From Microvelia longipes (lineage: Eukaryota > Arthropoda > Insecta > Hemiptera > Veliidae), in assembly GCA_018340805.1 (NCBI GenBank), contig JACMZG010001863.1, forward strand, positions 26,846,026 to 26,910,025: 64,000 bases of DNA. Direction: 5' to 3'. Both the position numbers and the translations under genes were made by a program. Each line of letters begins with the position of its first letter. Position 1 is the first letter of the stretch. Below the pieces are notes generated by a model that saw nothing but the letters and a program-made list of their open reading frames with translations, searched no databases and was not told where the DNA came from. This document shows positions 55,640-64,000 of the stretch, one piece after another.

Positions 55640-55937
55640 TGGGAAGAGGTATAGGTTATAGTAATAGTTATAAGTAATAATAATAGTGGGTGTAATAGGT
55701 TACGTTACAGCAATAGTTATTGGTTACAGGAATAATAGAATAGTAATAAGTTTAAGTATTAGTACTAATACGTATAGAGCTAACAACTCATATTACGATC
55801 TATTAACTAGTAGTTAATAGATGTATTAATTATTATGTATTTATTACTATTATTAATTTCTAGTATTAACTAGAAATGTAGTTAAGTATTAATTAATTTA
55901 AAATTATATAGATTAAAACGAATAATAAAATATCCAG
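55640..55937. other. AT-rich intergenic or intronic DNA
   Basis: Loose TAATAGTTA-type simple repeats, nothing else recognised. Confidence 0.4.
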
Positions 55938-55943
55938 ACTTAC

Positions 55944-56046
55944 TTCACTTCATCGGACATTCCGCTCTGCATAAAGGCTGAAGGCCGACTGACGAGAGTC
56001 GACCCTGCCCTCCTTTTATATCCTACGGTGGCCTCCGCCATCTTGG
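55944..56046 (-). promoter_or_regulatory. Candidate minus-strand core promoter and small first exon
   Basis: On the minus strand: CCAAGATGGCGG (56046-56035), TATAAAA (56020-56014), and an arthropod initiator TCAGT (55992-55988) placed 30 bases after the TATA start. Then come two in-frame ATGs (55972 and 55960; M-Q-S-G-M-S-D-E-V) and a consensus donor GTAAGT (55943-55938). The spacing of all four signals is what a real promoter and short first exon would show. The downstream gene is not identified; a possible 34-base exon lies at 52559-52526. This could also be a repeat-borne promoter. Confidence 0.45.
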
Positions 56047-56059
56047 AATTACGTAACAA

Positions 56060-56510
56060 ATAATTATGAAATATTCTATTTTATTTATGATAAAATTTAT
56101 TGATAATTATTTAGTAATATATTTTTACAATTAATTTCATAATTAATAATATTCTTTAAATATTAGACCAAAACTAAAAAAAAATATGGATCATCTAATT
56201 TGATTAATGCGATGTATTTTTATTAAAATTTCTAAATTATCTTAAAAACATAAAATAAATAATACTTTTTATTTTTTTTTTTAAATATTATTTTGAAATT
56301 AATGATTTTTTATAGAAATTTGTCCGTTTATACCTCGAGCTAAGTAACCTCCATCTTAAATTGAATTATATAAATACATCAATACGACAAAAAGATTTGT
56401 TAAATTAAAATAATCAATTTATATTTAATTATCGGTGACTATTTAAATTATTACAATTAATTTTTAATGTAACGTAATATTTAATAAATTTTCTTTATGG
56501 GCATAGAGAT
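56060..56510. other. AT-rich non-coding DNA
   Basis: Upstream side of the candidate minus-strand promoter. No features seen. Confidence 0.4.
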
Positions 56511-56514
56511 ATTT

Positions 56515-56590
56515 ATTACTAGAGAACCCTTATCTGTTGAATTTCGGAACATCGAAAAAGTAAACTGAACACCTTCCATAGTCCATAAGA
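56515..56590 (-). mobile_element. MITE, family B (fragment)
   Basis: TACTAGAGAACCCTTATCTG, then AACATCGAAAAAGTAAACTG: the distal end only. Confidence 0.65.
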
Positions 56591-56605
56591 GTCACAGAGA
56601 CTTAT

Positions 56606-56902
56606 ACTAGAGAATGCATAGCCTGTCTCAACACATTAAAAGGCCTGAAACATCGTATTGGGGCTCTCAGGTACTCTGTGTAACCTTATTAAAACCTCCT
56701 TTAAGTGTAAGTTGGGGTTATAATAAATAAATCTATTGTTTTCGGCTTCTCGCACATAGTTTGTGTTTTGATTTGTATTTCTAACATTCCTCTATATAAG
56801 TTACAGTAATTTTGTACTGATTATTTGATTATATTTTTAGGGAAGGTGGTCAGGTTACTTTTTCGATGTTTCAAAATTTAACCAGTAGGGCCCCTCTAGT
56901 GA
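56606..56902 (+). mobile_element. MITE, family B (near complete)
   Basis: From ACTAGAGAATGCATAGCCTG to GGGCCCCTCTAGTG. Shares the CTCTGTGTAACCTTATT and AAAACCTCCTTTAAG motifs with the other copies. Confidence 0.78.
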
Positions 56903-56949
56903 TAATATCTTTATGATAAGAGTATTTTTTTATTTTAAAAAAGAGTATA

Positions 56950-57101
56950 TTTATTATAACCTTAACTCCTTCTAGGAGGAGGTTTTAATCACGTCACACA
57001 GAGCCCCAAAATGACGTTTCAAGCCTCTTAGCATATTGAGATAGACTATGACTTAACTATAGACTTAACATAGATTAAGATAGGCTAGCCCTCTCTAGTG
57101 T
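56950..57101 (-). mobile_element. MITE, family B (fragment)
   Basis: Proximal half in minus orientation: TCACACAGAGCCCCAAAATG and GATAGGCTAGCCCTCTCTAG at the end. Confidence 0.65.
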
Positions 57102-57300
57102 AATATATATTATACTATGTGTATATACTCTTTACTATTTTATAATAACCTTAACCATTGAGATCAAGGATCTTGATACGTATTGTATCAATCATAAAGT
57201 TTCAACGCTTTAGCTTCCTTGGAAGTACCTGTTCTGCAAAATAGATCTCATTCTGCAAAATATTTTGCAGAAAACCTTGTTCTGCAGATTAGGGTCGCCC

Positions 57301-57490
57301 GATGATAACAGACATATACTCATACAGACAGAGAACTTTGTGAAAACCATTTAGGAGGTCTAAAAAACACCTGAAACGAATTGTCATCAGATTTTTTTTG
57401 CAAATACGATACTTTTCTTGTATACTTTACCATATACCTTCGGTCCAAGAATGGTAAAGTGGACTCTTTATAGATAAAGAAAAGTAAAAA
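57301..57490 (-). repeat. 5S-related repeat family, start fragment
   Basis: Minus orientation: CATACAGACAGAGAACTTTG, then AGGAGGTCTAAAAAACACCT and the start block interrupted by an extra TTTACC/GGTAAA palindrome. Confidence 0.6.
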
Positions 57491-57779
57491 AGGCAACACT
57501 GATTTTATTTGTCCTTGTTTTGTTTTACTCGATGACTCGTGATTTCTTTTACTCTCGTTTCTTTAATTTTTCATCGATTTAAATAAACTTATTATTTGTA
57601 TTATTTCATTCACAAATTAACTTTTTTTGATGTTTCCCTAATATCAATATATAACTAGTTATAAAATGTAAAATAAATGATAAGTTACGTTAAAAATCTT
57701 TTGCGAAAATGATCTGCCGTTAGTTGATAAAATTTTGTTTGCCACTGTACAGCGAAGGAAGTATTCATCATGACTCGTT

Positions 57780-58140
57780 TTAAGATTATCAGCAGGTAAT
57801 TAAAATTTGCATGACTCGGCTTCGCAATCCTCACCTTCGGCTCGGAACTAAATTTAAAAAATCGGTACGGGGTTCGCTTCGCTTGTCCTCAGATTATGGA
57901 AATCACCTAAATTACATTGAAATATGTCTGGGATACAATTTGGTCATCTTCTGACAATAAATCATCCGTACTATTCCTAGCAGTCGCCCGTCCAGGTAAT
58001 GACCTCGATCGATGTTGCTTAACATATGACAAAAACCCGTAGATATACTAAGTGTATTTGAATTAGCTAATAACATTTAAGCTTGTATCAAATTTAAACT
58101 TATTTTTGCCAATCTTTCGATTTTCAACGATGTTTTAAAA
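57780..58140 (-). repeat. 5S-related repeat family, tail part
   Basis: Minus orientation: two modules (GGCTTCGCAATCCTCACC, TTCGCTTCGCTTGTCCTCAG), then the 5S-like block (57975-58030), then body sequence. Confidence 0.65.
57975..58030 (-). repeat. 5S rRNA-derived segment inside the repeat
   Basis: On the minus strand: GTTAAGCAACATCGATCGAG, then GTCATTACCTGGACGGGCGA, CTGC. It follows the 5S internal control region, with changes. Confidence 0.65.
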
Positions 58141-58144
58141 AACG

Positions 58145-58675
58145 TATACACTATATTTGAAATAACTAAGATTATAATGCTGAAAACCAGATCGCCCTTA
58201 TGGTACTCTTTTACCTAGTTACCCACCCCCAAAATCACCTAAAAATAACGAAATTTGGAGTGTTGGTTTGTTAAAATGAGTTAAATATAAAACATTTTGT
58301 ATTTGCAGCCTATTTTGTTGTATTAAAACATCAATCTGATCTTATTACTCAGCCCTTTCCCATAAACTTATTTCTGTCAAAGTTGCTGGAGTTTGTGTCC
58401 TTGAACTCTCTCTTCCATGAAAATTCACTTATATAATGATTGAAGAGAGATCTTGCGGTTCTATATGCGGTCTTTTCGACGGTCCTATATTACGATTATA
58501 AATTATTACTTTATATTTTTTTTTAATTTTTATTGGTAGGTAACAAACTAAACGTTTTCCCTATGCTTCCTTTTTTCCTTAGTTACCCATTATTTGGTGG
58601 GTAACCAGGTAAAAGAGTGCGACTGCATACCTGCCACATCGGTCAAAAATTTTCCCGCATTTCATAACAGGGAGA
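58145..58675. other. Intergenic, no gene recognised
   Basis: No exon or shared repeat seen. Confidence 0.4.
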
Positions 58676-58679
58676 TGGA

Positions 58680-58790
58680 TAGGTTTGAGGATGAACCAAG
58701 CGAGTCTGAAGTAGTGAGGATGAACGTAGCGAATCCGATATGTTGAGAAAAAGTTCCGAGATATCTCGTACCCAATTTTACTTATAAAAC
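58680..58790 (+). repeat. 5S-related repeat family, tail fragment
   Basis: Two modules (GAACCAAGCGAGTCTGAAG, GAACGTAGCGAATCCGATA), then AAAAAGTTCCGAGATATCTC and GTACCCAATTTTACTT. It lies about 650 bases upstream of the Brr2 start. Confidence 0.7.
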
Positions 58791-58799
58791 GCTGGACTG

Positions 58800-59435
58800 A
58801 CCTGTTTAAAACTATTTTCTTTGGTTAGATGACTGTCTCTTTGGTTTAAAATTATTCATAATAACTATTAGCAGTGGTGACTTCAAGGCTCAGGAACGAA
58901 TTTGGGGTAAAACGAGGGTAATAACCATCTGATGAGCGTTTTAGCCTAACTCAAAAACGCTGATTCATTCATTTGTTCAGTTTAATTATTTTAAACTTCT
59001 ATTTTATTGTAGTGGAGACCTTAAGATGGGTTTTTTGTTGAAATGTAATGAAACCGGATGAAAATATAAACGGATTATGTCTGGATGCCTACTTTTTAAA
59101 TCTTTATTTAGATTTTTTAAACATAACCTCTCAAGCTTGCCACACTGCGTGTTGTTTCAAGTTGTTTGTTTCTTTTTCTCGTGTTGTGAGTTCCTGTGCT
59201 AGATTTCCTCAATATATTTTATTCAAGTAGTATTTTCATTAACGTTAAATATTAATATTTTACAATTAGAAAGTGATTGAGTTCTTGTTTTAGTAGAATG
59301 TTATCCATAAATTAAGAAAAGTTTGTTTTGAGAAAGTTTTATCTCGGAAGGTTTCACAACTTTGTGAATGTTCGTAAGTTTGAGTTATTTCTGAAGTATT
59401 TTTATTTGTTTTTAGTGAAATAATATCACATCAGC
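58800..59435 (+). promoter_or_regulatory. Brr2: Brr2 upstream region and probable 5' UTR
   Basis: No TATA box was chosen. A pyrimidine-rich TTCTTTTTCTCG (about 59170) resembles initiators of housekeeping genes. An in-frame TAA at 59421-59423 precedes the ATG by 15 bases and fixes the start. GTAAGT at 59374 and TTTGTTTTTAG ending at 59414 look like splice sites, but that intron would be only about 41 bases, so they may pair with other sites or be chance. Confidence 0.4.
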
Positions 59436-62400
59436 ATGGCTGATGCCGCGGCTCGTCAGCTGCAGTACGAGTACAAAGCGAACTCCAATCTTGTACTGCA
59501 AGCTGATGTTCGTCTTATCGAGCGAAGAAGTCGTGATGAAGCAACCGGCGAAGTTGTTTCATTGGTCGGTAAACTTGACGGTACACGAATGGGTGACAAA
59601 TACGAACGTACAAAACCAAACAAAGCTGAAGAACGTAAAATAAAGAGACAGAAGAGAGACGAGGCTCAATATGATTTTGAAAAGATGAAGAGAAGTACCT
59701 TGTTGTCCGATAGTGTCGATGAAGTTTATGGACAAATATATCGCCCTAAAACTCAAGATACTAGACAGACGTATGAGGTTCTGCTTAGTTTCGTTCAAGA
59801 AGCTCTTGGTGATCAACCCAGAGACATCCTTTGTGGAGCAGCTGATGAAATCTTACTCACTCTTAAGAATGATAAAATGAAGGACAGTGAGCGCAAAGTG
59901 GAAACTGAAACCTTATTAGGTACAAAGCTGCCTGATGAAAGATTTGCTCTACTTGTTAATCTTTGCAAGAAAATTACAGATTTTGGCACCGAGGAGAAAG
60001 TTTTTACTGAAGGAGATGAAAAATTAGACGAAACTTACGGTATCAACGTCCTTATAGAAGAGAGTGAAGAAGAGGATGCTGAGGATACATTTGGTGAAGT
60101 TAGAGAAACAGAGGGTATGGAGTATGAGGAAGGAGAGGAAGCTAAAGACAGCTCTGCTATTCATGCTGATAATTTGTATAAAGCTGAGACTGAAGCTAAG
60201 AAAGATAAAGGTCTACATCCTCTGGATATCGATGCATACTGGCTTCAGAGAATGTTATCAAAATATTTTAGTGATGCTATTGTCTCACAGCAGAGAGCAG
60301 CTGAAGTGCTTAGTGTCTTAAGAAAGAGTGGAGATGAGAGGGAATGTGAAAATCAACTTGTTCTTCTGTTAGGCTATGAATGCTTTGATTTTATTAAACT
60401 GGTGAAAAAGAATAGAGAAATGATTTTGTATTGTACTCTTCTAGCTTCTTCTCAAAATGAAGCGGAGCGTTCTAAAATTCGTAAAAAAATGAACAGCACC
60501 CCTGCTCTTGCCACTATTCTTAGACAACTGGATTTTGGTAAAACTGAAGAAAAAAGAATTGAAGAAAACGTCCGTGTCAGTAGAGCTAAGGTCGAAAAAG
60601 AACACGAAGAAGAGGACAAAGAAAAGGCTAATTTTTCAGGACACCGTAATGTTCTTGATTTCGAAGATCTATGTTTTACTGGTGGATCACACTTCATGTC
60701 CAATAAAAGGTGTCAACTACCTGATGGTTCATACAGAAAGCAAAGGAAAGGTTATGAAGAAGTTCATGTTCCAGCTTTAAAACCTAAACCATTTGGTGAC
60801 GATGAAGATTTAGTCTCCATAGATTCATTGCCTCAGTATGTTCAACCTGCTTTTGAAGACTTCAAAACTTTAAATAGAATCCAAAGTAGACTTCAAAAAG
60901 TTTGTTTAGGTAGTGATGAGAATTTACTTCTTTGTGCCCCGACTGGTGCTGGCAAAACCAATGTTGCTTTGTTGTGCATGATGAGAGAGATTGGTAAGCA
61001 TATTAATTTAGATGGTACCATTAATACCCAAGATTTTAAAATAGTTTATGTTGCACCTATGAGGTCACTTGTACAAGAAATGGTTGGTAGTTTTGGGAAA
61101 AGGTTAGCTGTCTACAATTTAACTGTTTCTGAATTGACTGGTGATCATCAGTTAACAAGAGAGCAGATTCATGCTACTCAAATAATTGTATGTACTCCTG
61201 AAAAATGGGATATTATTACTAGGAAAGGTGGGGAAAAGAGTTTTACTCAATTTGTTAGGTTAGTTATTATTGATGAAATTCATCTTTTGCACGATGAAAG
61301 AGGACCTGTATTAGAAGCATTAGTTGCAAGAACTATTAGAAACATTGAATCTACTCAAGAAAATGTGAGGATTGTTGGACTTTCAGCAACATTACCTAAT
61401 TACAAGGATGTCTCTACATTTTTAAGGGTTAAGCCTGAAACTGGTTTGTTTTACTTTGATAATAGTTTTCGTCCTGTTCCTTTAGAGCAGCAGTATATTG
61501 GTATTACTGAAAAGAAAGCTCTGAAACGATACCAAATCATGAATGATATACTGTATGAAAAAGTTTTAGAGCATGCAGGTAGGAATCAAGTTTTAATTTT
61601 TGTACATTCTAGAAAGGAAACAGGTAAAACTGCTAGAGCTATCAGGGACATGTGTTTGGAAAAAGACACTCTTGGACAGTTTCTTAGGGAAGGGTCTGCT
61701 TCTACTGAAGTTTTAAGAACTGAAGCCGAGCAAGTGAAAAATTTTGAGCTTAAAGATTTATTAACTTACGGATTTGCTATTCATCATGCTGGTATGTCAC
61801 GTGTAGATAGGACTTTAGTTGAAGATTTGTTTGCTGACAGACATATTCAAGTTCTTGTATCTACTGCCACTTTAGCCTGGGGTGTTAATTTACCTGCTCA
61901 TACTGTCATTATTAAAGGAACACAAGTTTATAATCCAGAAAAAGGAAGATGGGTTGAACTTAGTGCTCTAGATGTTCTTCAGATGTTGGGACGTGCTGGT
62001 AGGCCTCAATATGATACCAAGGGTGAGGGTATCCTCATTACTAATCATAGCGAACTTCAATATTATTTATCTCTTCTTAATCAGCAACTTCCGATTGAAT
62101 CTCAGATTGTTTCTAAACTACCTGATATGTTAAATGGTGAAATAGTATTAGGATCAATTCAGAGCGTTCAGGATGCTACAATATGGTTAGGTTATACTTA
62201 TTTATATGTTAGAATGTTAAGGTCTCCAGCTTTATATGGAATATCTAAAGATAAACTTGAAGACGATCCTTTGCTTGAACAGCACAGGGCTGACATCATT
62301 CATACTGCTGCTATTCAGTTGGAGAAAAGTGGCCTGTGTAGATATGATAGGAAGAGTGGTCAGTTTCAGGTAACTGAGTTGGGTAGGATAGCATCTCACT

Positions 62401-64000
62401 ATTACTGTACTCATGACACTATTGCTACTTATAACAAACTTTTAAAACCAACTCTCAGTGAAATTGAACTTTTCAGAGTGTTTTCTATGTCTGGAGAGTT
62501 TAAAAACTTAACAGTGAGGGAAGAAGAAAAACTAGAGCTTCAAAAATTAATGGAAAGAGTTCCTATACCTATTAAAGAAAGTATTGAAGAACCTTCTGCT
62601 AAAGTCAATGTTCTTTTACAATCATACATATCTCAGCTTAAGTTAGAAGGCTTTGCTCTTATGTCAGATATGGTATATGTTACACAATCTGCCTCTCGAC
62701 TTGTTCGGGCCATTTTTGAAATTGTCCTTCATCGTGGCTGGGCTCAGTTAGCAGACAAAACTCTGTCATTGTGTAAAATGATTGATAAGCGTATGTGGCA
62801 GTCTATGTCGCCTTTGAGGCAGTTCAGGAAAATCCCTGAGGAAATTGTTAAAAAAATAGAAAAGAAAAGTATTCCGTGGGACAGACTTTTGGATTTAGGG
62901 CCAAATGAAATAGGAGAATTAATAAAAGTTCCAAAGCTAGGCAAAATGGTTCATAAATTTACTAACCAATTTCCAAAACTTGAGCTATCTACTCATATTC
63001 AGCCAGTCACTAGATCAACTCTGAGAGTTGAATTGACTATTACTCCTGATTTTGATTGGGATCAAAAACTTCATGGTGCTTCAGAAGGCTTTTGGATTCT
63101 TGTTGAGGATGTTGATTCAGAAGTTATTTTACACCATGAATATTTCTTTTTAAAGCATAAATATTGCCAAGATGCTCATGTAGTAAGATTTTTTGTTCCT
63201 GTTTTTGAACCTTTGCCTCCTCAATATTTCCTGAGGGTTATTTCTGATACTTGGATTGGATCTGAAACTAGACTGCCTGTTTCTTTCCGTCATTTGATTC
63301 TTCCTGAGAAAAATCCACCTTGCACAGAACTTCTTGACTTACAACCACTACCTATTTCCGCTCTTAGGAATGCTCGTTTTGAAGAAATGTATGCTGATAA
63401 GTTCTCTCAATTTAACCCTATTCAAACACAGGTGTTTAATGCAGTCTATAACAGTGATGATAATGTTTTTGTGGGTGCTCCTACTGGTTCTGGTAAAACA
63501 ACGATTGCAGAATTTGCTGCACTTCGTCTCTTATCACAGGATTCTGAAGCAAGGGTATTATATGTTGTTTTACATGAATCTATAGCTCAAATAATTTATT
63601 CTGAGTGGCATCATAAATTCACCCCTCTGTTAGGAAATAAAGTTGTCTTGCTTACTGGAGAAGCTGCTACAGATCTTAAATTAATTGGTAAAGGGCAAAT
63701 AATTATTTCGTCTGCTGAAAAATGGGATGTATTATCAAGAAGATGGAAACAAAGAAAGCATGTTCAGAATATCAATCTATTTATTGTTGATGAACTTCAG
63801 CTGTTAGGAGGAACTGGAGGTTCTGTCTTAGAAGTAGTGTGCTCTAGGATGAGATATATGAACTCTCAATTAGAAAAGTCAATGAGAATTATCGCTTTAT
63901 CTACACCTGTGGCTGATGCAAGGGATATTGCCCAATGGTTAGGCTGCAGTACTAATTGTACATTTAACTTCCATCCAAGTGTTAGACCTCTACCACTTGA
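59436..64000 (+). CDS. Brr2: Brr2 / U5 snRNP 200-kDa helicase (SNRNP200), N-terminal 1521 residues, cut by window end
   Basis: Brr2 is the Ski2-like RNA helicase of the U5 snRNP that unwinds U4/U6 during spliceosome activation in the nucleus. The frame begins [20 protein letters not shown], the conserved Brr2 start, and stays open to the last base. Parts seen: acidic plug region (about 200-250); PWI-like domain (about 262-345); first helicase cassette with APTGAGKT (501-508), DEIH (613-616), SAT (650-652) and [10 protein letters not shown] (849-858); Sec63-like domain (about 980-1290); second cassette with APTGSGKT (1348-1355) and DELQ (1452-1455). About 600 residues of the usual 2100-plus lie beyond the window. 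No intron interrupts the 4565 bases, unlike the intron-rich Fatp gene. The second cassette, catalytically inactive in studied Brr2 proteins, has unusual motif Ia and II residues. Identity is secure; whether it is the parental gene or a retrocopy is not. Confidence 0.97.
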   Translation, partial: MADAAARQLQYEYKANSNLVLQADVRLIERRSRDEATGEVVSLVGKLDGTRMGDKYERTKPNKAEERKIKRQKRDEAQYDFEKMKRSTLLSDSVDEVYGQIYRPKTQDTRQTYEVLLSFVQEALGDQPRDILCGAADEILLTLKNDKMKDSERKVETETLLGTKLPDERFALLVNLCKKITDFGTEEKVFTEGDEKLDETYGINVLIEESEEEDAEDTFGEVRETEGMEYEEGEEAKDSSAIHADNLYKAETEAKKDKGLHPLDIDAYWLQRMLSKYFSDAIVSQQRAAEVLSVLRKSGDERECENQLVLLLGYECFDFIKLVKKNREMILYCTLLASSQNEAERSKIRKKMNSTPALATILRQLDFGKTEEKRIEENVRVSRAKVEKEHEEEDKEKANFSGHRNVLDFEDLCFTGGSHFMSNKRCQLPDGSYRKQRKGYEEVHVPALKPKPFGDDEDLVSIDSLPQYVQPAFEDFKTLNRIQSRLQKVCLGSDENLLLCAPTGAGKTNVALLCMMREIGKHINLDGTINTQDFKIVYVAPMRSLVQEMVGSFGKRLAVYNLTVSELTGDHQLTREQIHATQIIVCTPEKWDIITRKGGEKSFTQFVRLVIIDEIHLLHDERGPVLEALVARTIRNIESTQENVRIVGLSATLPNYKDVSTFLRVKPETGLFYFDNSFRPVPLEQQYIGITEKKALKRYQIMNDILYEKVLEHAGRNQVLIFVHSRKETGKTARAIRDMCLEKDTLGQFLREGSASTEVLRTEAEQVKNFELKDLLTYGFAIHHAGMSRVDRTLVEDLFADRHIQVLVSTATLAWGVNLPAHTVIIKGTQVYNPEKGRWVELSALDVLQMLGRAGRPQYDTKGEGILITNHSELQYYLSLLNQQLPIESQIVSKLPDMLNGEIVLGSIQSVQDATIWLGYTYLYVRMLRSPALYGISKDKLEDDPLLEQHRADIIHTAAIQLEKSGLCRYDRKSGQFQVTELGRIASHYYCTHDTIATYNKLLKPTLSEIELFRVFSMSGEFKNLTVREEEKLELQKLMERVPIPIKESIEEPSAKVNVLLQSYISQLKLEGFALMSDMVYVTQSASRLVRAIFEIVLHRGWAQLADKTLSLCKMIDKRMWQSMSPLRQFRKIPEEIVKKIEKKSIPWDRLLDLGPNEIGELIKVPKLGKMVHKFTNQFPKLELSTHIQPVTRSTLRVELTITPDFDWDQKLHGASEGFWILVEDVDSEVILHHEYFFLKHKYCQDAHVVRFFVPVFEPLPPQYFLRVISDTWIGSETRLPVSFRHLILPEKNPPCTELLDLQPLPISALRNARFEEMYADKFSQFNPIQTQVFNAVYNSDDNVFVGAPTGSGKTTIAEFAALRLLSQDSEARVLYVVLHESIAQIIYSEWHHKFTPLLGNKVVLLTGEAATDLKLIGKGQIIISSAEKWDVLSRRWKQRKHVQNINLFIVDELQLLGGTGGSVLEVVCSRMRYMNSQLEKSMRIIALSTPVADARDIAQWLGCSTNCTFNFHPSVRPLPL

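Noticed and set aside
59374..59414. Possible 5' UTR intron of Brr2
   Set aside because: Donor and acceptor look good, but the intron would be about 41 bases, shorter than insect introns normally allow. Kept only as a note.
60064..60780. Several open frames overlapping Brr2 on both strands
   Set aside because: They are out-of-frame shadows of the Brr2 coding sequence.

Overview
This is an AT-rich eukaryotic window from an arthropod, most likely an insect. The protein matches are animal genes with insect-like sequence, introns are GT-AG and often multi-kilobase, and the spaces between genes are full of (TA)n tracts, MITEs, foldback elements and SINE-like repeats. The order cannot be fixed from sequence alone.

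Three genes can be supported. (1) At 1738-1836 (minus) lies the first coding exon of an NKIRAS/kappaB-Ras-like small GTPase; the rest is not recognised in the window and probably lies beyond base 1. (2) From 16534 to 46363 (plus) runs a complete SLC27-type long-chain fatty acid transport protein/acyl-CoA synthetase gene (Fatp). I assembled it by hand from 13 exons whose phases all agree, giving a 644-residue protein. Its first exon (start codon and membrane anchor) is separated from the second by a 13.4-kb intron. (3) From 59436 to the window end (plus) is the first 1521 codons of the spliceosomal helicase Brr2 (SNRNP200), open without any intron and cut by the window edge. These genes serve separate jobs (signalling, lipid uptake/activation, pre-mRNA splicing) and show no operon-like link.

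Layout: 1-1.9 kb NKIRAS exon, its intron and two MITE relics; 1.94-5.1 kb a degenerate LTR-retrotransposon-like element with a broken gag; 5.1-16.1 kb gene-free repeats, including a dispersed family that carries a piece of 5S rRNA sequence; 16.1-46.6 kb Fatp, with a relic of a Crypton-like tyrosine-recombinase element, a mariner-like element and tandem arrays in intron 1, and MITEs, a tRNA-derived SINE and foldbacks in later introns; 46.6-59 kb intergenic DNA with an 897-base assembly gap, a 2.1-kb nearly perfect inverted repeat, a cluster of one MITE family and a candidate minus-strand core promoter near 56 kb; 59.4-64 kb Brr2.

I found no convincing new multi-gene system. The observations most worth a second look are the 5S-rRNA-containing repeat family, the long inverted repeat (a possible hairpin-RNA source), the hammerhead-like motif shared by foldbacks, the intronless Brr2 with an altered second helicase cassette, and the small minus-strand promoter/exon module at 56 kb.
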